From: Owenia fusiformis
Taxonomy: Eukaryota; Annelida; Polychaeta; Sabellida; Oweniidae
Assembly (NCBI GenBank): GCA_903813345.2
Contig: CAIIXF020000008.1
Coordinates: 31,582,867 to 31,646,866 of the forward strand
Length of the DNA: 64,000 nucleotides
Direction: 5' to 3'
This document shows positions 13,701 through 25,700 of the stretch, piece by piece (the stretch's first letter is position 1; every line of letters starts with the position of its first letter). The notes under the pieces are model-generated. The model worked only from the letters and a program-made list of their open reading frames with translations, was not told the DNA's origin and did not search any database. A program made the translations under genes and the position numbers.

Positions 13701-16700
13701 GCCTAATACTGAACAGGTATTGCCTATTAAATTCATCCAATTAATCAGATACTACTTGATAAGAGACAAAGGGGGAAAATGAATACCTTAATATCAATTA
13801 TTCAGTTGCACTACCTGGTATTGATGCAGCTGATCCTGGGCGGACAGCTGAGCAGCCTGGACCCTCGATAACTGTTCTTCCAGGCCATTTTTCTCATGTT
13901 CGAGCCTTTCAAATTTAGACTGAATCCCCTTGACATCCAGTTCCATCCTATCTAGTACAGATCTCGTGTCACGTAACTCTTTCTCTAAGTCCATTTTCAC
14001 AGATTTTAACTCATTCACCTTAAAATACCTTAATATTCTACAACTAACTTACAAATGTATTAACAGACCCGATTCTTTTCCAAGTGACATTTTTATTGAC
14101 TTCTTTGGAAAAAACAATAGTGTTCATCAACACAATGCACTAGACAGAATGAACAAGTTCATGTAACAAAATTCAAAACCAATTATTTAAGAAACAGTTT
14201 CAAAGTACAAGGTGAAATTATCTGGAATAAAATTCCTAATACTATTAAACTTACCAATAATATTTATAAACTAAAACGTCTTTTTAAAGATGACACTTTT
14301 TCAAAATACTGATTTTGATGTTCTGCAAACGTAAGGTAATTCCATCCTCTTTATTGTACATTATTTTTTACCAATGTTTTTAATTCATGAGACAAATTAT
14401 GGTTCACCCAGTGTCATGTTGTGTTAAACTTTCAAGCACTTGAAAATTTTAGAATAGTGATTTTAAATGTGGTCAAGTATATACCTATGTAGGTGTCACG
14501 ACCACGAATATGTAAAAATGTTATCATGTTTTAATCAAATAAATAAAAAAAAATAAATAAAACATATAGTGGATATACAGAAATATTCATAATATGGCTT
14601 TAAAGGGGCTTGTTTGTAATGTAAAGGTTCAAATGAGGGCATGAGCATTAGCAACCTTAGAACTGATATGATTTAGAGTCGAATATTTATAAATGAGTGA
14701 ATTACAGAGGGAACTGATCCATTAAATGCGAACTTCTCCTTTTCAAGTTTTATAATTTATAATCTTTTGACTTCCATGAAAGCAAAATGTTACTGTAGTG
14801 GCTTTGGGGTTAAGATATGTTCTGAAATATATACAATATATATCTCACAATGATTTTAGACACTTATTCCCTCAGGACGCATTTCATTTCCTTAGTCACA
14901 TAATTCAATCCATTCCGCCTCCTTCAAATCCAAGAAACATAATAATAAGAACTAATCAAGCCATGCCCCAAAACCAAAACAAACTAAATTGATTTTTACC
15001 ACGAATTTGTGTATAAATAACATGTAAATTCCTTACCTCAACATCCTTTATTCTTAACTGCTCATCCTGTTGGGCCCGAACAGACTGAAAACACAAAAGA
15101 TCACATAAAAGGAAAGGTTTTTCTTTTACTACCCATGTACATCTAGAACGAAAATATGTAATACATGTACCGGTGTAAAAGGTCCTTTCAAATTTTGGTC
15201 CTACTCTCTATTGATCTATATGGTGACCTAATTACAATTATTTTCCTTATTATTTATTCACAGTCAGGGCCAGTAAGGGCCGTAGGGAAAGGGGACCATA
15301 ATCCCCAGGGGTCCATAATTTATTTTACACCGGTGCTCTCCATTGGATTTTTCGCAAGTGGGTGCAAAATTCAATGACCAAATTTGGTCAAAATCTGCCC
15401 ATTTTTCATGATTTTTCTCATTTACAATAAAAGGGTGTACAAATAGAATATCTGGTGGGTACAAGCCTATTAAAATCGTAAAGGCGTAACATTTTGCTGA
15501 TATTACTAAACTTAGAATTTGATTGATTTTCCATGGCACCCCATTGTTGTACAGATCATGGTAATCTCGTAATGAAAGGTTACAAAAATTAACAGGAGGC
15601 AGAAAAGTTATTTTTATGTCTGCTAGTGGGCATCACAATACAAACTAGAAAGTAATGACAATATTTACATATTCTAACAACTGTGATTTTTGGAGTGATG
15701 CAAGCTGTCAAAATAAGGAACGTCTATGTAAGTTAAATATGCTATGAGTGGTCAACAGTACATACTATTGACCTCATGAGTAATCAATAGTTACATACTG
15801 ATTATTGACCTTGGGAGGTCAAGAATATTCACTATTGACCTCATGAGCAGACAACAGTATTGACTATTGACCTTTTTGGAGTGGTCAAATGTATTAACTA
15901 TTGACCTTTGGAGTGGTCAAACGTATTGACGATTGACTTCATGAGTTGATTTTTGACCACACAATTCATGACAAGTCCAGTTGAAAATTAATATCTACAG
16001 GTATATTTAACTTAACAAAATAGTCACAGAACAAAGTGAATGTAGCTGCCCAAAAAAAGGAATTTGAAAATAATTGAAGAAAATCTGACAAATGGTTTGC
16101 TTGCAGTATCAATGACAAAAAAAGCTAGAAAATTAAAATCTACAGGTATACTTAACTTAACAAAATAGTCACAACATAAAGTGAATGTAGCCGCCCAAAA
16201 AAAGGAATTTGAAAATAATTGAAGAAAATCTGACAAATGGTCTTCTTGCAGTTGCCATGACAAAAAAGCAAGACACCACCACAAGAACAATCGCAACCAT
16301 GACACCACAATGCTGTGGTCTGATAAAAGACGCAAGATCATTTAACGAAATTGAGACATTTATATGATTGCCACAGACTGATACAGGCAACTCAGGATAT
16401 AAGTTGATGCAAAAAAAAAATTATCAAACGATTCATATCACAATATGTACATTTGGGAATTAAAAAATAACATGCTCAACAAAGGGTTTGGACTCAATAA
16501 ATGTAAAAGTACCTTTGATGTTAGATGCTGATATACGGAGATAAACATATCCATTGTGATGCGCACATATCAAAACTATAAGCAATTAGTGCACAAAGGA
16601 TCACCGCCCAAAACAAGTATAGTTTACATTACACCCATGAATAATTAAGTAATTGTAATTAAGCTGAAGTTTGTGCTAATACATTAAAGCCCATAACAGG

Positions 16701-19700
16701 GTAGTGTGTAACCAGATCCAATATCTAAGTGCTTCCCAGACCCGTAGCCAGGGGGTTCGATGGGTTCGAGCAAACCCCCCCCCCCCTGGCCAAAAAATCG
16801 TTCAAAATCATGCAGTTTTTCACCATTCTGAGTACTTAATCAGTGATTTTGGCCATTTTTGGACCAAAATTGTCACAAATGAACCCCCCCTGGAATTTTT
16901 AAAAAGTGAACCCCCCTTGGCAAATCCTGGCTACGGGCCTGGCTTCCCATCATGTGTGTGGCTTCATATAGGCTATCTGATTGTACCAACCTATCTACGT
17001 AATCTACCTATTCCAGGTTGGTAAATTGCACACTGTCAATAGATATATTAAAGAAGTCTACAAAAATATTTATTCTCTTTTTAATATTTTTCTAGAGTGC
17101 TTATAATGCTCTTATGGCGATTAGCACTTAATGATACTACTTTGCTCACTATTTGAACAATGTAATGATAAAGTAATTATGAACGAATAAACAAATAAAA
17201 AATATTTCAGGGGTTTAATTAGCAGCATGTACAAGGAGAAAATGTCCTGTATTGATGATACCAAAATTGCGTATTCTTTTGATAATTTTTATGTAAAAAC
17301 TCGACTAATTTTTATTGTTGTTATTTGAAGAGGACAATTTCTTTATTTGTTTATTAGTCTAAAATTATTCATTTTTGAAACAGAAAACTTAATTATATAT
17401 ATGAAAAGCCACAATTTGTCCAAATAAAGTATAACTTATCAATATAATTCTTTAAAGGCCCTATGTAAAGTTTGAAACTATTGTTTAATTATCCAAATAT
17501 TATTTTGCATGGTTTAAAAATAGTTTGAGACATTTTTTGACTTTTGCAGAAAAATTTCATTGGTTTTAGTTCTACAATTCCAAGTTCACATGTGTCCATG
17601 TCTATTTGCCGAAGGAAATTTTCAATAGCTGAAATAAAATTGTCCTTTTTATAGACCAATAACATGACTTTATGAACCAATAACATGACTTTATAGATGA
17701 ATAACATGGCCCCCGTGGTGATATAACTGAGATATTGGCCAAGAGGTCTCCATTCGACAATAGGGAGTTTAAGCTTGCAATGTTTTTCACAACCTAAACA
17801 TGAACGTAAAATATTTAAACAATGCATTTGTATGGGCGATTGGTCAAACGTATAGGTTGGCATTTCGATTTTATATGTAAGCTTAAACGCCCTTATGTTC
17901 TTCCTAGAGGCAAATTATCAATTAACAATAAGGACAATCTTAATCCAAATACAAAACAAGAAAATACAACATTAAGATTGATATATTATTGATAATTTCT
18001 GATGATATACTCGTGTAACAGTAGTAAGCGTAATCAAAAATATTAAATATGAGAATGTCCACTTGTGTGCACGGTTTTTAAACCAGATATCTAATATACA
18101 TTTTCTTGTGAATTTAATGTGTTATTTTGAATTTGCGTTTATTTTCATCATGATTTCAGGATTTCTCCCTCTTACTTTATACAATATGCAGTAACAAATA
18201 ATCTAACTTAAGTATTTCCAAAAATACTGCACTGAAAAAACCAAACACTTGGTACTGAATCGGTGTCATGTAAAATCATGATTACAAAGAGAATATTTAA
18301 TAGACATGAACACCTTTCTCTAATGAACATCTGTCTCTAGTGGACACCATTCACACATACTCTCCTGACTTCTGTATAAATGTTCAATATACACAGGTTT
18401 TACTGTAGCTATCGTATATGAAATTTATTCTAGGGTATATTACCTTAAGTAAAATTTACGTGTTTTATAAAACAGGAAGCATCTAACGTGAACCCATGTC
18501 TGACTTACCATTGATACAAGCAACCAAGCCCATTGTTATGATTATAGTTTTGAGTTGGTCCCTATTATATCAATTAAAATTCCCTAGCAACTAAATGCAG
18601 AACATTGAATGTGATGGCACTTATCTCTATCTATTATACCCAGATCGCAGGAGAAACAAGAACTATAACTAATAATAACTAATAAAAATAAAAATTGATT
18701 CTGAAATAAATGTTTAGAAAACAATATATATGGAACAAACCCAATATGCTGGTTATAAATAGCTGGTTACCAAATCTTTTACTAAACTAATCAAACTACG
18801 CTAAAAAAAATTGGATATTGATCACAACTTTGACGAATATAACCATCCCACACGCACATTTACATTACACAGGTACACCATTAGATTACAAAAACAGTTC
18901 AAAAACATAGAAACCAAAAGTTACATTAAAATATAGGGAATCCTTGGATTTCGTCGAATGGATTGGACCGTATAGAAATGTTTTAGCTTTGAGTGAGATC
19001 TGGTTCAAGAAGATATCATTGTACATATCACTTATCATAACTCTGAAAAGAAAATATTGGAGTTTGTCTCAAATTCTATAAACTAAATTGAACCTATTGA
19101 TAACGCAGTAGAACTGATTATTTGTAATTTTGGATTAATAGGATACAGTGGAAACAGCAAAAGTGGAAAAAAATCAGAGAAAGAATTCAACAATGGAAAC
19201 CACAATTGATATTTCAATGACTGAGACAGTAACCGTGACAACTATATACATCATACTTATTGTGTTGGGTTTCTTTGGCAACCTCAGTGTCATAGTAACA
19301 ATGCTTGCTGTGAAAAAGTTCAGGAGACCGCAAAACATCCTCATTGTGAATTTAAGTGTCTCTGATTTCCTAGTAACAGTAGGCTGTTTACCTCTAACAG
19401 TTGGATCTATGGTTCAAAAACGCAATATTCTTGGTTTGGTGTTATGTGAGCTTCAGGGGGCAATGATCGGGACATCCTGCGTTGTCTCATTGTTCAGTAT
19501 CACAGCAATTGCGATAAATCGCTTTATCAGTATCTGTCATCCGGGGCATTATAAGAAAGTCTACACGAAACGGAACACTGGGCTGATGATCGCTGGGATA
19601 TGGATATACGCAACTCTAATCACGATACCCCCATTGTTTGGTTGGGGGGCATTTGGATACGAGAGACGCAACTATACATGTACAATAAGCTGGCGCAACA

Positions 19701-22700
19701 ACATGTCCTACACACTGTTCTTGGCAGCCAACCTAATATTGATAGCTGAGGTGACAGTCGCAGCTTGCTACTATGCTATCTTCAAAGCTGTGAGAAGGAG
19801 TGCCAAGCGCATTGAAGACCACAAAGGGCAAATGAACCTTGGGGAAATGCCAAAGAAAAGAGACGATCGAGTAGCTATCCAGTTGTTTGTTATCTTCATC
19901 GCATACAACATTTGCTGGGGGCCTTACTTAATAACATCAGCCTTTATTGAATCTGACAATTTCAACATCTCAATGGTTGGGTTTTTCATTATGAGTGTCC
20001 TAATTGTATTGAATTCATGCTGCAATCCACCTATTTATTTCTTCATGAATCGACAATTTAGGGAGGCTATCACAAGTTTTTTTCCTACATGTAAATGTTG
20101 CCACCAGGATATCACAAGTCATAGCACAACCCCTACTACAAATGGTGGCAGAATGCATCCGAGAGACAACACAAACAACACTAGTTCATATGAATCAGAG
20201 CCTACAAGAACCTAAAGTATTTCATAAACTTACAATATCATGAATGTCAAGTTTATCATGAAACTGAAATAATAGGGAGTTTAAGCTTACAATGTTTTTT
20301 ACAACCTAAACGTGAATGGAAAATATTTAAGCGATGCATTTGTATGGGCGATTGGTATAGGTTGGCGTTTCTATTTTATATGCAAGCTTAAACTCCCTAT
20401 TATCATAAATGTGAAGTTCATCATAAAATTGAAACACACAGTGTAAACATGGTATTTTTTGCCGAGAACAATGTTCAGTGTTAGTAGGTATACACTACAG
20501 AGAGAGTAATTGATACAGAAGTGCAAGTCAGTAAAGTATGTGCAGAGGAAGGCATGTGTTCACTAAACAGAGGTATATTCATAAGACATGTTTTACTGCA
20601 ATATCAATCATGGATGTGAAGTTTATCATGAAACTAAAATAATATCATAATTAATGAAGTTTATCATAAAATCAAATTTATATCATGGATGTGAAGTTAA
20701 TCATGAAACCGAAATTATATCATGAATACAAAGTTTATCATAAAATTGAATTTATATCATGGCTGTGAAGTTAATCATGAAACTGATATGATATTATGAA
20801 GTTTATCATGAAATAATATCATTAATTTGACGCTTATCATGAAAATGAAAAAACATCATTAATGTGACCTTTATCATGAAAATGAAATAATATCATGAAT
20901 GTGCATATTGTTACAGTATTATATTCTATTATATTCACATTAAGTTTAGTTTATCAATATGCATATACTGTAACTGATCTTCATTAGAGATCTTAGGTCA
21001 AGTCAAGGTCACAATGACATTGTATTATGTATCTTGTAAACATAACTGAACTGAATGACTCATTAACTCTTGGCCTTCTAGAAAGTACTGGAACTGTAAT
21101 CATTTAATCAAGATTGAATCATGTGACTTAAGATGTCCAATCAGTGTTATTTTCTAGAAATCGTAACTTCTTGAAGCATCTGGACTATGCCTTTGCACTA
21201 TATAATGAGAGAGCTGATTTGGGCTGTCAGCAGAATTTCAAAGTTGATCAAAAGACATCTTCTTAGCAGAATATTACAGACACCTACTGTGGGAACATTT
21301 ATAACACTATAAACACACAACCTGAGGACTTTATATGGACATATATTACAACACACACTATATACGGATTATCATATACATTCGTGGATTATCATAAACA
21401 TTTGTGGATTATCATCAAACATTTGTGGATTATCATCAAACATTATTGGATACGAACATTATAGGATTAAGATGAACATTATTGGATTATTACAAACATT
21501 GGAGAACTATTAACGATTATTGAAACTTTCGTGATCTGGAACATTCTCAAGGATCGTCAAGGATATTTATCGACATCAAGAATAAGCCGTACCATTGATT
21601 GGACATCACTTAAGTATTAAACCTCCTTTATATCATTGTTATATTATTTAGTTTTCAAAATATAAATATATTGTTATCATATTTTAATTGCTGTTTTTAC
21701 TTTCTGTTATTTTCGAACGTAACAGAAATTGGGGGCTCGTCCGGGATACAACTACAACAAGCTAAAATTCAAATATTTCAAAATTCAAATCCAAAACTTG
21801 TGTATTTAAATTGTGAAGACAGCAATTAACTGAAGATGAGTTTTGAGGTTGAGACATTCTTAGAAGCGCCCTCTTTGGAGGAATTTGACGATTTAAAGAA
21901 AACTGAACTTCTGGCAATTGCAAAACATGTTGGCCTGTCAGTCAAAAGCTCATACAATAAAGGTACAATTAAAAACTTTGTACTTCAATATTTGGTCGCA
22001 GAATCACTTCTGCCTGAGGAGCCAGCCCAGCATGTCGAGCATACTGATCCTATTAGGCTTAAAGAACTTGAATTGAGAGAAAAAGAGTTGCAAAATGAAA
22101 GAGAATTGAGAGAAAAAGAGTTAGAAATTCAAAAAGAAAGAGAAATTAGAGAAATGAGAGAGAAAGAATTACAAATTCAAAGTGAAAAAGAAATAAAATT
22201 AAGAGAACAAGAAATTCAAAGAGAAATTGAATTGAAACGTCTTGAGATAGAAGCTCAATCCAAAACTGATGAACATGCTACTATGCATCAACCTTTTGAA
22301 AATAGGTTTGATGCTTCAAAATTTCTCAAATTTGTACCTAAATTTCAAGAGAAAAATGTTGATAAATACTTTACACATTTTGAAAAAGTCGCTCAGAGCC
22401 TAGACTGGCCTAAATCTGCTTGGCCAGTTATGCTCCAGAGTGTATTCATTGGTAAAGCAAGTGAAATATTTGCCTCTCTCTCAGGAGAAGTATGCTCTGA
22501 TTATGACCTAGTTAAAAATGCAATTCTTAAAGCTTATGAACTAGTACCAGAAGCTTACAGACAAAAATTTAGAAATGCCCACAAACAGAGTGACCAAACC
22601 CATGTTGAGTTTGCTCGAGAGCAAGAGCAGCTTTTTGACAGGTGGCTTGTCTCTAAAGATGTATCTGAAGAGTTTAAGAAGCTCAGAGAGCTTATGCTTA

Positions 22701-25700
22701 TAGAACAATTTAAAAACTGTGTTCAATATCACATTAGAACTTACTTAGATGAACACAAGGTAGAAACTTTAAGTCAAGCTGCCACCCTGTCTGATGATTA
22801 TGCTCTTACTCATAAGGGTAGTTTTATCAAGGGCAATCCTAACTATAGAGGTTATCAGGGTAACAAACCTTCATATGATTCAAAATCAAATCAGTCCTCA
22901 TCATCAAATACATCAAACAAAGCAAAAGACCAGTCTAATTCATCACAGAGTTCTAGCTCAAAATCAGATCAATCAAATTCTTCAGGTCCAAAATCAAATG
23001 TCACCTGTAATTATTGTAAAAAGCCTGGTCATCTTATTTCTGAATGCTATAGAATTAAGAATAGAAGAGAAATGTCTGGTTCTGCTCATTCAAATGGTTG
23101 TGCTACAGTTCCCATTTCAAGAAAGCCCATTGTTTGGGATTCATATACTCATACTGAGAAATCTACTCATAGTGATATTATGGAGGATTATAAGCCTTTC
23201 ATGTCGGAAGGATTTGTGTCACTTTCAAGTGATGATACCAATTCAAAGCCTGTTAAGATTCTTAGAGACACGGGTGCATCACAGACTTTGTTGTTAGAAG
23301 GTGTCCTTCCTTTATCTGAGGAGTCATTCACAGGTACCCATATTTTGATGCAAGGCATTGAATTAGGTTTTACTAAAGTTCCCCTCCATCGTATTCATAT
23401 CACATCAGAGTTAGTCAAAGGGCCAGTTATTGTTGGTGTTAGGCCACAACTTCCTGTTGAAGGAGTCGCATTGCTTTTAGGCAATGATTTAGCTGGGGGT
23501 AAGGTATCATTAGACCCCATTGTTTCAGATCAGCCTTGTTCTATTGAGGATTCTGTCCAAGAGGACTCTGATATATATCCTGCTTGTGCTGTTACTAGGG
23601 CTATGGCTAAAAAGTTAGCTGATAGCGGGGATTTGTCTGTGGGAGATGACTTTGATAGTGGGTTTTTAAGCTCCTTGTTTGATGATGAATGTCACTCACC
23701 ACTTGTTAAAGATGATCCTTATCCTATTTTAAAGGCAAATTCTTCATTGAAACAGCCTTCTGTTCAAGCCAAGCAGTCATCTATTGAGGCAAATTCTTCA
23801 TTGAAAAAGCCTATTGCCAGAGGTGATTCACCTTCTGAGCAGGATCACTATTTTAATGCGGTTTCGCCCGCTCTTGCTAGTCCTGATGAAGTTCCATCTT
23901 CTTCTGCTAGTGTTCATGAGGTTTCATCCCCTCCTTGTTCTGAGGTTACATCCTCTTCTAGTTCTGAGGTTTCATCCTCTATTTCTGATAGTGATTCTTT
24001 GAAAAATGATCCTCATTCTAAACCCATGTTAATTTATGAACAAGAGCATGATCCATCACTCATTGATCTTCATAAAAGATGTCTTACTATTGATGAAGCT
24101 GACAAGGTCCCTGTTTGTTTCTACAAAAAGGATGGCATATTAATGCGAAAGTGGAGACCTCCTGAAGCTTCCCCTGAAGATGATTGGGCAATTGTACATC
24201 AAATTGTTGTCCCAAAATCATATCATAAGGAAATCTTGAGTCTAGCTCATGATTCTCCCATGGCAGGTCATTTAGGAGTAACTAAAACATACCATAAAAT
24301 ACTCAATCATTTCTATTGGCCCAAATTAAAACAAGATGTCCAAGAGTATTGTAGGTCTTGTCATACATGTCAAATGGTAGGGAAACCTAACCAGAAAATT
24401 CCAACTGCTCCTTTACACCCTATACCTGCATTCGATGAACCATTTAGTAAGGTTCTTATTGACTGTGTTGGTCCATTACCAAAAACAAAATCTGGTAATC
24501 AATATTTACTCACTATTCTTTGTATGGCCACACGGTTTCCAGAAGCGATTCCACTCAGAAATATCAAAGCCAAAAATATAGTGAAATCACTCATCAAATT
24601 TTTCACCTTAGTTGGACTGCCAAAAGATCTTCAGTCTGATCAGGGCTCAAATTTCATGTCAGGCTTATTCCAACAGGTCATGGATACCTTGGGTATCAAA
24701 CAGTGTAAGTCAAGTGCCTATCACCCAGAGTCTCAAGGAGCTCTAGAGCGTTACCATCAGACGCTTAAGACCATGATTAGAGCTTTCTGTTTTGAATATG
24801 AGAAAGACTGGGATGAGGGCATACCCTTGCTTCTGTTTGCTACCAGGGAGGCTAAGCAAGAATCTTTAGGGTTCAGTCCATTTGAGCTAGTATTTGGTCA
24901 TTCTGTGCGTGGTCCACTTAAATTGCTCAAAGAAAAGTGGCTGTCAGAAACTGAAAAGTTTAATCTGCTGAACTATGTCACTGGGTTTAAAGAGCGCCTA
25001 TCAAAGGCTTGTGAAATAGCCAAAGAAAATTTGCTAAATAGCCAAGATAAAATGAAAACTTGGTATGACAGAAAAGTCAAAGAAAGATCTTTCCAGCCAG
25101 GTGACAAAGTTCTTATATTGCTGCCACTTCAGACAAATCCATTACAGGCAAAATTCTATGGTCCTTATGTAGTGGATTCCAAGGTCAATGACCTCAATTA
25201 TATTGTCAAAACTCCAGATAGGCGCAAAGAAACACAATTGTGTCACATCAATATGATGAAAAGGTACTTTGAGCCAGACAAAGAGCATGGCTCAATTAAG
25301 CCTGTAGTCACTTTGGCACCTGCCCTTGTAAAAGAAACTGATCTACAAGATTCAGATGATATCACTTATACTGATTTAGACTATGAAGATATCAAAGGTT
25401 TGTCTAGGTTAAAGAACTCTGAAGTATTATCAAATCTAGATCATAAATTGCATCATGTGACAAATGATCAAAAACAGCAAGTCACAGAATTAATTCATGA
25501 GTTCACTGATATCTTCTCTGATGTACCGACTAAGACATCTATAGCTTATCATGATGTTGAAGTCCAAGATGTAACCCCTGTTAAGCAACATGCTTATAGA
25601 GTAAATCCATCAAAATCTGAAGATTTGAGAGCTGAGGTCAACTATATGTTAGAAAATGACATAATTGAAAAGAGCAATAGCCCATGGAGTTCACCTGCTT

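Noticed and set aside
16024-16390. Two overlapping minus-strand frames of about 100 and 73 codons
   Set aside because: They follow the 145-bp tandem duplication and share the same sequence; no domain or splice context.
19148-19192. N-terminal extension of the GPCR by 15 codons
   Set aside because: The extension starts at GTG; the first ATG in frame is 19193. A spliced upstream exon cannot be excluded.
22541-24002. Additional plus- and minus-strand frames inside the retrotransposon
   Set aside because: They overlap the gag-pol frame, have no domains and are explained by its codon composition.
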